Positions 5,975 through 12,784 of a DNA stretch of 14,064 nucleotides are shown piece after piece. Positions within the stretch are counted from its first letter, which is position 1. The number at the start of each line of letters is the position of its first letter. Made by a program: the position numbers and the translations under genes. Where the stretch lies: NCBI GenBank assembly GCA_009777005.1, contig WRMT01000043.1, positions 1 to 14,064 on the forward strand, written 5' to 3'. This DNA is from Methanobrevibacter sp. Lineage in GTDB: Archaea > Methanobacteriota > Methanobacteria > Methanobacteriales > Methanobacteriaceae. Below the pieces are notes generated by a model. The model saw only the letters and a program-made list of their open reading frames with translations. It was not told the origin of the DNA and made no database searches.

Positions 5975-6246
5975 AAAATCCCTTTATAAAGATAAAATAT
6001 TCAAAAAACAACATTATATATAAAAATATAAGATTTTAAAATATTATTATATATATTTATAAAAAAAAATATAAATAATTAATGTTTATGAATATATAAA
6101 TGAAAAACTTTATTTATTAAGTATAGAGTCCAACACTTAATTTTTAGCTATGAATTTTCTGTTTGTATTAAACAAGCTGAGTATTTTTTTGCCAAAAATT
6201 GGGTATGTATTATAATGAAAAAAGGGAATTAAAATTAGTGAGAACC
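5975..6246. other. Divergent rnc-argB intergenic region
   Basis: This 272-nt region has the rnc promoter on the left. For argB, AATATATAAA (6091-6100) or CTTTATTTATTAA (about 6108-6120) could serve as TATA box, giving a leader of 110-125 nt. That would be long for this window. The leader contains a TAGCTA (6145) and a 21-codon ATG frame (6150-6215) without a ribosome binding site. No known riboswitch is recognised. Confidence 0.5.
6014..6024 (-). promoter_or_regulatory. TATA box of rnc
   Basis: The minus strand reads TTTATATATAA, a near-consensus archaeal TATA box. A start about 25 nt downstream would fall near 5993, leaving a leader of about 18 nt with the AAGGGAT site. It is the best TATA match of the window. 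Confidence 0.5.
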
Positions 6247-7152
6247 ATGAATCATAATAAAGAAAAAAATCAAAATTCTACCCATGTATTAGTCGAAGCA
6301 TTGCCTTATATAAAGAGATTTCATCAAAAAAAGATAATGATAAAATATGGAGGTCATGCAATGATTGATGATGTAGCTATGGACTCCACAGCAAGAGATA
6401 CAGTGCTTTTAAAATATGTGGGAATGGAACCAATTGTTGTTCATGGTGGAGGTCCTGAAATAAGTCGTTCAATGAATAAAATGGGGAAAGAACCTAAGTT
6501 CATTAAAGGATTACGTGTGACTGATGAAGAAACTATGGAAATAATAAAGATGGTTTTAGTTGGAAAAATTAATACAGATATAGTTTCTAAAATTGGTTTA
6601 CATGGTGGAAAAGCTTCTGGAATTTCTGGAAAAGATAGTCAACTTATTTTAGCTACGAAAAAAGCTCCTCATAAAATTCGTGACGATGAAACAGGTGAAG
6701 AGCGAGTTGTAGATTTGGGATTAGTTGGTGAAATAAAATCTTTAAATACTGACATCCTTAATATGTTGACTGAAAATGGTTATATCCCAGTTATATCTCC
6801 AATAGGTATTGATAATAATGGAGATACATTGAATCTTAATGCAGACACTGTAGCTGGTGATATAGCTGCTGAAATTAATGCTGAAAAGTTAATTGTCCTT
6901 ACAGATGTTCCAGGGGTTTTAAAAGATCCAGATGATTCCAATAGCTTAATAAAACAAATAAAAATTCATGAAATTGATGAACTCATAGATAATGGTACTA
7001 TAAGTGGAGGTATGATTCCAAAAATAGAAACTTGTGTTAAAGCTATTGAAGGAGGAGTAGCTTCTGCTCACATTATTGATGGTAGAATAGAACACTCCTT
7101 ACTTCTTGAAATATTTACCACAAAAGGAATTGGGACGATGATAACAAAGTAG
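6247..7152 (+). CDS. argB: Acetylglutamate kinase
   Basis: With the ATG at 6247 this is 301 residues, normal for the family. It phosphorylates N-acetyl-L-glutamate with ATP, the second step of arginine biosynthesis, in the cytoplasm. Visible motifs are Lys33 in MIKYGGHAM, the glycine loop VVHGGGPE (65-71), Arg90 in GLRVTD, the NLNADTVAGDIA segment (196-207) and Lys259 in GGMIPK. The N-terminal helix (HVLVEALPYIKRFHQKK) and the C-terminal HSLLLEIFTTKGIGTMI resemble the hexameric arginine-inhibited type, so feedback inhibition by arginine is likely (inference). The frame is open upstream to a TTG at 6199 and an ATG at 6205, which would add 14-16 poorly conserved residues. The 6247 start has AGTGAG just upstream and fits the family N-terminus. 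It is the only plus-strand protein gene here. The stop codon is part of a TAGCTA. Confidence 0.95.
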   Translation: MNHNKEKNQNSTHVLVEALPYIKRFHQKKIMIKYGGHAMIDDVAMDSTARDTVLLKYVGMEPIVVHGGGPEISRSMNKMGKEPKFIKGLRVTDEETMEIIKMVLVGKINTDIVSKIGLHGGKASGISGKDSQLILATKKAPHKIRDDETGEERVVDLGLVGEIKSLNTDILNMLTENGYIPVISPIGIDNNGDTLNLNADTVAGDIAAEINAEKLIVLTDVPGVLKDPDDSNSLIKQIKIHEIDELIDNGTISGGMIPKIETCVKAIEGGVASAHIIDGRIEHSLLLEIFTTKGIGTMITK

Positions 7153-7659
7153 CTAAATGTTACTGCAAAATGAAATTTATTTCTTGAAAAAAATTATTTA
7201 AATTTTAATCTTGAAAGATTTTTGTCTTGAAAGAAAATATTTTAATGATTTATTAAAATAAATTATTCAAATATAACTTATTCCTTTTTTAATTATTAAA
7301 ATATATCTATTAAATTTTTAAATTATTAAAAAATTAATAAGATAAATGGATATAATTATTTTAAAAGCTATTCTTACGTAAAATTTTATTTCCAGAACTA
7401 TAACTTGTTTTAATACAATAAATTATGTATAGCTAATAATTTAAGACAGAAACCATCAAGTTTTTCAAAAATATAATATTTTGCAAAAAACTTTTTTTTT
7501 TTTTTTGGATTATATATGATTTAATGATAAAAATAATGTTATATATGAAAATAACGAAAGTTAATTGAATAAATAATAAAACAAAAAAAATTATAAAAAA
7601 AATAGGAAATTAAGGAAATTAAGAACTAAAAAATTGAAAAAAATAAGTTTATTTCATGA
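7153..7659. other. 507-nt gap between convergent argB and aksF
   Basis: No gene is visible. A perfect 9-bp AT stem (TATTTTAAT / ATTAAAATA, 7238-7260, 5-nt loop) lies about 85 nt after the argB stop and could be a weak 3' end. A stronger plus-strand terminator is at 7458-7506. TAGCTA occurs at 7430. Beyond 7570 several A-runs give T-runs on the minus strand (for example within 7580-7605), suitable for ending aksF transcription. Confidence 0.6.
7458..7506 (+). terminator. Hairpin plus T15, plus strand
   Basis: AAGTTTTT (7458-7465) pairs with AAAAACTT (7486-7493), and CAAAA (7466-7470) continues the stem with TTTTG (7479-7483) past a 2-nt bulge. This gives about 13 pairs and an 8-nt loop. The T-run 7492-7506 follows directly. 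It sits 305 nt beyond the argB stop, so either argB has a long 3' region or a separate short RNA ends here. Confidence 0.5.
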
Positions 7660-8676
7660 TTAAATTAAATTTTTTAATTCATTTTTAATTGCATTAGCTA
7701 AATCCATAGTTTTGGATTTTCCCCCTAAATCAGGAGTTAACACTTTATTATCTTTTAACACATTTCGAACAGCTAATTCAATTAGGTTTGAAAAGTACTT
7801 CTCATTTAAAAAATCTAACATCATTGATATTGATAAAATCATAGCTATTGGATTAGCTATTTGTTTGCCAGCTATGTCAGGTGCTGAACCATGAACTGGT
7901 TCAAAAAGTCCATTTTTATCTCCAATATTTGCTGAAGGTGAAAGACCCAAACCTCCAACAAGACCAGCTCCTTCATCTGATAGAATATCTCCAAATAAAT
8001 TTGTTGTAACAACCACATCAAACTCTTGTGGTTTTGTAATAAGATACATTGCCATAGCATCTATATAATAATCATTAGCTATTATTTGAGGATATTTATT
8101 TGAATAGCTATTAGCTATTTTATAAAAGGATTCTTTAAAAATACCATCAGTCTTTTTTAGGGCATTAGCTTTATGAACACAAGTAATTTTTTTTCTATTA
8201 TCCTCAATAGCTTTTTTAAATGCAAAATCACATATTTTTGTGCTAGCTTTTTTTGTTATTACTCTATTAGCTATTGCCTTATTTTCATCTTCTTCAAATG
8301 ACTCTATTTGAGAATATAATCCTTCAGTATTTTCTCGAATTATCAAAAAATCAAGATTATTAAACAATGATTTTATTCCATCAAATGATTTAACAGGACG
8401 TAAATTAGCAAAAACATCTAATTTTTTTCTAAGTTCAAGTATTGGACTTTTTTCATTAGGAGTTGAGGTGATTGCTCCAAATAAAGTAGCTGAACTTTTT
8501 TCACAATATTTTATTGTTTCCTCAGGAAGAGTAGTTCCATTTTTTTCAAAACAAAAAAAACCAGCTTCAGCTTCAATAAAATCAAAATTTAGATTTAAAC
8601 CATCTAAAATATTAATTCCAGCATCCATTACTTCTTTTCCGATTCCATCTCCAGGAATAACAGTTATTTTCTTCAT
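7660..8676 (-). CDS. aksF: NAD-dependent isocitrate/isopropylmalate dehydrogenase family protein, probably homoisocitrate dehydrogenase
   Basis: With the ATG at 8676 this is 338 residues. It is a beta-decarboxylating 2-hydroxyacid dehydrogenase: PGDGIG (8-13), substrate arginines in LRKKL (83), NLRP (93) and RENTEGLY (114, with Tyr121), Lys169 in HKAN, and metal ligands Asp207, Asp230 and Asp234 (NLFGDILSD). The coenzyme loop FEPVHGSAPDIAGK has Asp-Ile where NADP enzymes have Lys-Tyr, so NAD is expected. The segment FGAITSTPNEKSPILELRKK resembles methanogen AksF, which makes 2-oxosuberate for coenzyme B and biotin, more than LeuB (FGAAGE...). 3-Isopropylmalate dehydrogenase remains possible because the two are close paralogues. 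A TTG at 8685 extends the frame by three codons, but it overlaps the GAGAG that probably serves as ribosome binding site. It is convergent with argB and preceded by the 60-bp array. Confidence 0.75.
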   Translation of the reverse strand: MKKITVIPGDGIGKEVMDAGINILDGLNLNFDFIEAEAGFFCFEKNGTTLPEETIKYCEKSSATLFGAITSTPNEKSPILELRKKLDVFANLRPVKSFDGIKSLFNNLDFLIIRENTEGLYSQIESFEEDENKAIANRVITKKASTKICDFAFKKAIEDNRKKITCVHKANALKKTDGIFKESFYKIANSYSNKYPQIIANDYYIDAMAMYLITKPQEFDVVVTTNLFGDILSDEGAGLVGGLGLSPSANIGDKNGLFEPVHGSAPDIAGKQIANPIAMILSISMMLDFLNEKYFSNLIELAVRNVLKDNKVLTPDLGGKSKTMDLANAIKNELKNLI

Positions 8677-9088
8677 TACTCTCAACTGACTTTGAAATTA
8701 AAAAAACCATTCAAAACTAAAATAAAAAAAATATTATAAAAAATCACGAAAACAAATTATAAAAAAATTAAAAAAATATTATAAGAAAAATTTTTAAAAG
8801 TAATCATTAAAGAAATCTTAAAGTTAAATTATTAAATATTATAAGAAAAATTTTTAAAAGTAATCATTAAAGAGATCTTAAAGTTAAATTATTAAATATT
8901 TGAGAAAAATTTTTAAAAGTAATCATTAAAGAGATCTTAAAGTTAAATTATTAAATATTTGAGAAAAATTTTTAAAAGTAATCATTAAAGAAATCTTAAA
9001 GTTAAATTATTAAAGAATTAGAAAAATATTTAAGAAAAATTTTAAAATATATTATAAAAAAAAATTTCAAAAATTTAATTATAAAAAA
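8677..9088. other. 412-nt gap between rrp42 and aksF
   Basis: More than half is the 59-60 bp tandem array (8776-9013). On its left, TTTTTTATAAT-type minus-strand sequence around 8730-8755 could provide an aksF TATA box. On its right, nine T on the minus strand (9064-9056) lie about 25 nt after the rrp42 stop and could end the exosome operon. In many archaea rpl37ae and rpoP follow rrp42; neither is present here. Confidence 0.6.
8776..9013. repeat. Tandem array, four units of 59-60 bp
   Basis: Units are 8776-8835, 8836-8895, 8896-8954 and 8955-9013. Each reads ATATT(ATA/TG)AGAAAAATTTTTAAAAG, then TAATCATTAAAGA, then (A/G)ATCTTAAAGTTAAATTATTAA. Units 1-2 share the ATA variant and units 3-4 the shorter TG variant. 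GAGATCTTAAAG in units 2-3 differs by one base from GAAATCTTAAAG in units 1 and 4. The high identity points to recent duplication. Degraded repeat-like sequence continues to about 9040. Confidence 0.92.
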
Positions 9089-9877
9089 TTATTTTAAATA
9101 TTTCAATAATTCATCTTTTTTAGAATATGTTGTTTTTACTGCACTGAGAATATCTTCTTTGGATAATGGTCCATCTCCACCTTTCTGCATAGCACAAATA
9201 TTTCCAGATTCAGTGATTCCTATAGATAAACGAGCATCCAAAATACTTTCTTCATCTAAAGATGGATCAAGAATCATTTTATCACCAATTTTAACAAATG
9301 TTGACATTGTAGCTTTATCTTTTAAAGGTAAATCCATGGTAGCATCTTCATCAATGATAATTTCATCATTTTTATATTCAGCTATAGGTAGTTTAGTATT
9401 CATTAAAGCGGCCATTACTGCAAACATAGCTGCATCAAATAAATTACCATCATAATCAATAATGTGTAAATCTATAAAAATCATCCAAACTTTTTTACCT
9501 TCTTCAATACAGAGTTTTTCTAAATCAACCATTTCACTTTCACGAACACATCTATCTACAACACGTGCAAGCTCAACAGAAGACTCACTTGGTGGTCCTG
9601 GTTCAAACTTAGGATCAGCTATTGGAAGCATTTCAGAGTTTGTCATTAAAACACCCACATTAGGAGTGTCTGGGAAAGGTTCACCAATTTGTGGCTTAGC
9701 TCCAACAATTATCTGAGTATTTCCAAGTTTAACTCTTGCAGATCCTTCAGCTTTTGAAACAAGATTGGTTTCAATAACAATATCTCTATACTCATCAACA
9801 GCTCTTCCATCAGCTCTTTCGTTATTGTTTATAAGATTTGTAATACTTTGTCTTGTAATTTCAGGAATAATATTCAT
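9089..9877 (-). CDS. rrp42: Exosome complex protein Rrp42
   Basis: This 262-residue RNase PH-fold subunit is full length. Together with Rrp41 it forms the hexameric ring of the archaeal exosome, which degrades and tails RNA 3'-to-5' phosphorolytically. Rrp42 lacks the catalytic residues but lines the active site made by Rrp41. Visible features are an N-terminal helix, RADGRAVDEYRDI (21-33), EGSARVKLGNTQIIVGAK (44-61), the PPSESSVELARVVDR segment (95-109), DLHIIDYDGNLFDAA (136-150) and the C-terminal ITESGNICAMQKGG (221-234). The start at 9877 lies 2 nt beyond the rrp41 stop codon, and its ribosome binding site GAGG overlaps the end of rrp41, so the two are translationally linked and probably made in equal amounts. 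It is the last gene of the rrp4-rrp41-rrp42 operon. Confidence 0.96.
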   Translation of the reverse strand: MNIIPEITRQSITNLINNNERADGRAVDEYRDIVIETNLVSKAEGSARVKLGNTQIIVGAKPQIGEPFPDTPNVGVLMTNSEMLPIADPKFEPGPPSESSVELARVVDRCVRESEMVDLEKLCIEEGKKVWMIFIDLHIIDYDGNLFDAAMFAVMAALMNTKLPIAEYKNDEIIIDEDATMDLPLKDKATMSTFVKIGDKMILDPSLDEESILDARLSIGITESGNICAMQKGGDGPLSKEDILSAVKTTYSKKDELLKYLK

Positions 9878-9879
9878 AT

Positions 9880-10596
9880 TTACGCCTCATATCGATTTTT
9901 AAGAGCTTCTTTTTGAACTTCACTAATTTGTTTACAACCTTCAATAGCTAAACACAGTGCTTTATCAAACTCATCTTCGGTGAGATTCCCATCACTTTGA
10001 AGTAAAGTTATTTCTCCAGTTCTAGGCATAATAGCTACTGGAACATCGGCTTGTCCTTCCTTATCTTCTTTTTCAGATAAATCCAATACAATCTCGCCAT
10101 CTACTTTCCCAGCTGCACATCCAACAACCATGTCTTTCATTGGAATTCCCGCATCAGCTAATGCAACAGAAGCAGCAGTTATCCCTGCACACCTTGTTCC
10201 ACCTTCTGCTTCAATAATTTCTATAAAAATATCAACCATAGATCTTGGAAACCTTTCCAATAATAAAGATGGTCTTATTGCTTCAGCAGTTATTTTAGAA
10301 ATTTCTATAGATCTTCTATCTGGTCCTGGTCTTTTTCTATCGTCTACTGAAAAAGGAGCCATGTTATACCTACATCTAATAACTCCAGTATCAGGACGTA
10401 GCAATCGCCTAATATATGACTCTCGTGGACCATAAACAGCTGCTAAGATTTTATTCCCACCAACTTCTAAGTAAGCAGATCCATCTGCTCTTTTTAATAT
10501 TCCTGCTTCTATTTTTAAAGGACGGATTTCATCTAACTTTCTTCCATCTTCCCTTTCTTTATTAGATACAATATCATTTGTGATGATAAAAATCAC
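9880..10596 (-). CDS. rrp41: Exosome complex exonuclease Rrp41
   Basis: This is the catalytic RNase PH-fold subunit of the exosome, 238 residues as drawn. Key features are REDGRKLDEIRPL (15-27), RADGSAYLEVGGNKI (36-50), the RNA-binding arginines in GPDRRSIE (91-98), the phosphate site GGTRCAGITAAS (132-143), and the catalytic aspartates Asp178 and Asp184 (KEDKEGQADVP), spaced six apart as in the Sulfolobus enzyme. The start is uncertain. The frame opens at a GTG (10596), but that GTG is part of the only good ribosome binding site, GAGGTGA (10599-10593). No ATG, GTG or TTG occurs in frame within the next dozen codons, where family N-termini are expected. Either the GTG is used with an atypical spacing, or a rare start such as ATC at 10587/10584 (5 or 8 nt after the site) is used. 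The gap to rrp4 is 30 nt. Confidence 0.93.
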   Translation of the reverse strand: MIFIITNDIVSNKEREDGRKLDEIRPLKIEAGILKRADGSAYLEVGGNKILAAVYGPRESYIRRLLRPDTGVIRCRYNMAPFSVDDRKRPGPDRRSIEISKITAEAIRPSLLLERFPRSMVDIFIEIIEAEGGTRCAGITAASVALADAGIPMKDMVVGCAAGKVDGEIVLDLSEKEDKEGQADVPVAIMPRTGEITLLQSDGNLTEDEFDKALCLAIEGCKQISEVQKEALKNRYEA

Positions 10597-10626
10597 CTCA
10601 TAATAAAATTAAAATTTTTATATAAT

Positions 10627-11454
10627 CTAGAAAATACCCTTAAAATTTTCAAGTTTTGGTTTTTCTAGTTCTTCTTCATTTGCTTCAAAAGAATTATCAA
10701 AGTCAGGATCATTATTTAAGTGATTTTTAGAATTATTTTCACCAAATTTTGATTCATGAGATTCTTCTCTATCTTTAGGTAATTCTCCATCAATAAGTAA
10801 AAATAGCTTATCTCTTATTCTATTAGTAAGACCAGATGTATGGGCTTCAGCTTCAATCAAATTAATAACATTTTTTGTAATTTGCTCCATGTCCACATCA
10901 CCTTTAACCCAAACAAGACCATTTTGACCAACAACAATTTTACATCGAGTTTTATCTTTAATCATGTTGATCATAGAACCTTTTTTACCAATCAAACGTG
11001 GGACTTTTGTAGGAGTAATATCCACTAAAATACCATTTTTAAATTTACCCATTCCTCGTCCTTTCAATCCTAATTTGACTTTCTTTACTTCATCAACATC
11101 TACAACTCTTAAAAAAAGAACATCACCAATTTTAAAAACTCTACTTAATTCTTTTTTTTCTCTTCCAAAAACTTCTGAAGCTGGAAGTATCCCTGAGTAA
11201 GGCGAATTAATGTTCACTCCCCACATTGAAAAGCGAATATCCTCAATCTCTCCTATAACTACATCGCCTTTTTTTGGAATATACTTACTTTTAAGAGGTA
11301 TCACACTAATTTTATTATTTCTCAAAGAAACTAAACCCATTAAAGAAGAACATATCATATCTCCCTCTTTGAAAGTCCCTCTACCAGGATAATAATCATC
11401 CTCAGCTAAAATTTCCCCAGGAACAACAAATTTTTTATCTTCTACATGTATCAT
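10627..11454 (-). CDS. rrp4: Exosome complex RNA-binding protein Rrp4
   Basis: With the ATG at 11454 this is 275 residues. Rrp4 sits as the trimeric cap on the Rrp41/Rrp42 ring and feeds RNA into it. Domains in order are an N-terminal barrel (about 7-55, VVPGEIL...), an S1 RNA-binding domain (about 63-131, GDVVIGEIEDI to VKLGLKGRG) and a KH domain (about 145-212) with RLIGKKGSMI and its GKKG loop. The last ~45 residues (about 230-275) are acidic, Asn/Ser/Glu-rich low-complexity sequence ending KLENFKGIF, longer than in many archaeal Rrp4 proteins and probably disordered. The GTG at 11460 would add two residues. The ATG is preferred because AGGTG and GGGGAG lie 3 and 9 nt upstream of it. It is the first gene of the exosome operon and is separated from SBDS by a repeat array. 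Confidence 0.94.
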   Translation of the reverse strand: MIHVEDKKFVVPGEILAEDDYYPGRGTFKEGDMICSSLMGLVSLRNNKISVIPLKSKYIPKKGDVVIGEIEDIRFSMWGVNINSPYSGILPASEVFGREKKELSRVFKIGDVLFLRVVDVDEVKKVKLGLKGRGMGKFKNGILVDITPTKVPRLIGKKGSMINMIKDKTRCKIVVGQNGLVWVKGDVDMEQITKNVINLIEAEAHTSGLTNRIRDKLFLLIDGELPKDREESHESKFGENNSKNHLNNDPDFDNSFEANEEELEKPKLENFKGIF

Positions 11455-11518
11455 GTACACCTACTCCCCTAAGAGTATCTAATGAATATAAGATTGTATT
11501 AATTAATTTAAAAGTAAA

Positions 11519-11740
11519 CATAAGTTTTTTAGTTAAATTTTTTAGCTTAACATAAGTTTTGCAGCTTAACATAAAATTTTTAGTTTAACATAAGTTTTTT
11601 AGTTTAGCATAAGTTTTGCAGCTTAACATAAAATTTTTAGTTTAACATAAGTTTTTTAGTTTAGCATAAGTTTTGCAGCTTAACATAAAATTTTTAGTTT
11701 AACATAAGTTTCATAGCTTAACCTAAATTTTATTAGTAAA
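11519..11740. repeat. Nested tandem array: 19-bp units in a 57-bp super-repeat
   Basis: About twelve units of 19 bp start CATAA. Three types, CATAAGTTTTGCAGCTTAA, CATAAAATTTTTAGTTTAA and CATAAGTTTTTTAGTTTAG, follow one another in fixed order at 11551, 11570, 11589, then 11608, 11627, 11646, then 11665, 11684. The true repeat is therefore 57 bp, about 2.7 copies. Flanking units at 11519, 11703 and 11722 are diverged, and one at 11538 is cut to 13 bp. There is no coding frame, and there are no CRISPR-type spacers. Confidence 0.93.
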
Positions 11741-11886
11741 CATAATTTTTTTTTTAAAACAAAATCAAACAGATTATTTATTTAAAAAACAGCTAAACTT
11801 TTTAAAAAAAGATGATGAAAATATGAATTATATAAAATTAATCAGAAAATAAATTGGACAATAGCTACTATTTTGAAGATTATCAT

Positions 11887-11910
11887 TAATTATTTCAAAA
11901 TAAATAATTA
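11887..11910 (-). terminator. Hairpin after SBDS
   Basis: TAATTATTT (11910-11902 on the minus strand) pairs perfectly with AAATAATTA (11895-11887) around a 6-nt loop, 8 nt after the SBDS stop codon. No long T-run follows directly, so it may protect the 3' end rather than terminate. It supports SBDS not being co-transcribed with rrp4. Confidence 0.35.
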
Positions 11911-11918
11911 TTGATAAA

Positions 11919-12620
11919 CTATTTAATTAGCTTAGTTTCTGATTTTCCTCCAGATAATTCATTCATTTTCAAATTAAAACGATTTTGAAGTCCTCCAGCC
12001 ATTTCTATAATAGCTATCCATGACCCATCTTGTTGCCATTCTTCATTTATAATTTCCCCAAAGTGAGAGATACTTGAATAAGCATTACCTGCTACATTTC
12101 CAGGAAGCCTAACAGCTATGCGAACTTTTTCAAATCTTATTGGAATTTTAACTTTAATAGCTTTTAAAGTAGTTTTCACTTGTTCATCTACAGATTTGAA
12201 AGGATCAATTTTAACTTTAGATTCATCCATTGCATTTTCAATTCGCTTTACAGGATGAGGGAGACCATTTTGGGGATTAATAGACTCTCGTGCTATTTTA
12301 TTAACAACCATTCTCCTCTTTTCTTCTTGCATCTCACGTTTTTGTTTTGCTGTTAATTGAATATGACCTTTCTCAAGTATTGCAGTTGCTACTTCTAAAG
12401 TATCTGTATTGTCAAATACTTTGTTCATGCTATCTTCTGAAGCCTTATCTCCCTTTTTAGCATCTTTAAAAATTTCTTCAACAGCTAAAACATCTTCAAT
12501 AGCTATTGGATCCTTTTCAGGATTTTTAAAATCAGCCGCTAAGTCAGGATCAACTAATATTTCAAAAAGCTCTCCATAAGATTCTAATCTAGCAATTATA
12601 GCATCATCAATGTTAACCAT
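11919..12620 (-). CDS. Ribosome maturation protein SBDS (Sdo1 homologue)
   Basis: This 233-residue protein is the archaeal homologue of the Shwachman-Bodian-Diamond protein, which acts in late maturation of the large ribosomal subunit, releasing the anti-association factor aIF6 together with an EF-2-like GTPase. Three domains are visible: the N-terminal FYSH domain (about 5-88, GELFEILVDPDLAADFK and the VEEIFKDAKKGDKAS turn), a helical linker domain (about 89-160) starting EKGHIQLTAKQKREM, and a C-terminal ferredoxin-like domain (about 162-233) with KVRIAVRLPG and GSWIAIIEMAGGLQ. Length is normal. The ribosome binding site is weak (GATGAT about 6 nt before the ATG). It lies 164 nt after psmA and 464 nt before rrp4, matching the conserved psmA-SBDS-rrp4 order but with unusually wide spacing. 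Confidence 0.95.
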   Translation of the reverse strand: MVNIDDAIIARLESYGELFEILVDPDLAADFKNPEKDPIAIEDVLAVEEIFKDAKKGDKASEDSMNKVFDNTDTLEVATAILEKGHIQLTAKQKREMQEEKRRMVVNKIARESINPQNGLPHPVKRIENAMDESKVKIDPFKSVDEQVKTTLKAIKVKIPIRFEKVRIAVRLPGNVAGNAYSSISHFGEIINEEWQQDGSWIAIIEMAGGLQNRFNLKMNELSGGKSETKLIK

Positions 12621-12666
12621 AAATAATCATCTTCAATGTTTATTAAAAATAATTATTAAATTATTA

Positions 12667-12679
12667 TATTTATATATTT
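12667..12679 (-). promoter_or_regulatory. Possible TATA box of SBDS
   Basis: The minus strand reads AAATATATAAATA. A start about 25 nt downstream would fall near 12647 and give a leader of about 27 nt. If real, SBDS can be transcribed independently of psmA. Confidence 0.35.
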
Positions 12680-12784
12680 TTAATACAAATTTTATTTTTA
12701 AAATTTATAATTAAATAATTATTCTTCTTTTAAATTTATCTTTCTCTAAATCAATACTAATCTTATAATTTTTCTTATTTTTAT

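Larger units (their letters stand above)
11455..11918. other. 464-nt gap between SBDS and rrp4
   Basis: No gene is visible. Next to rrp4 is its ribosome-binding region, with weak TATA-like sequence (CTTATATTC, 11492-11484). Then follow the 19-bp/57-bp nested array (11519-11740), a T10 run, an AT-rich stretch with a TAGCTA at 11862, and a hairpin close to the SBDS stop (11887-11910). In most archaea these two genes are adjacent or overlapping, so the spacer looks like an insertion or expansion. Confidence 0.65.

Noticed and set aside
6150..6215. 21-codon leader peptide before argB
   Set aside because: No ribosome binding site, no run of arginine codons and no attenuator hairpin; kept only as a remark.
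6199..6246. Upstream TTG/ATG starts for argB
   Set aside because: They add non-conserved residues and lack a convincing ribosome binding site; the ATG at 6247 has AGTGAG upstream and fits family length.
7872..8060. Short minus-strand frame inside aksF
   Set aside because: It lies in another frame of the same strand within intact aksF and is a shadow, not evidence of a frameshift.
8468..8689. 73-codon plus-strand frame antisense to aksF
   Set aside because: No ribosome binding site, low-complexity Ser/Pro/Lys-rich translation, and full overlap with a well-supported gene; it is a shadow frame.
9159..9716. Two plus-strand frames antisense to rrp42
   Set aside because: They overlap a conserved gene completely, and the translations look like reverse-strand products with no domain.
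10130..10435. 101-codon plus-strand frame antisense to rrp41
   Set aside because: Contained within a conserved catalytic gene, no ribosome binding site and no recognisable motif.
10570..10596. Frameshift at the start of rrp41 (ATG at 10577 in another frame)
   Set aside because: That ATG is 15 nt from the ribosome binding site and out of frame, and the protein is intact from REDGRKL onward, so a single missing base would be needed with no other sign of error.
11823..11852. Nine-codon plus-strand frame after the 19-bp array
   Set aside because: Too short, with only a weak upstream purine stretch; nothing supports translation.
11811..11870. C/D box small RNA suggested by GATGATGA
   Set aside because: A C-box-like motif is present, but no CTGA D box follows on the same strand at a suitable distance.
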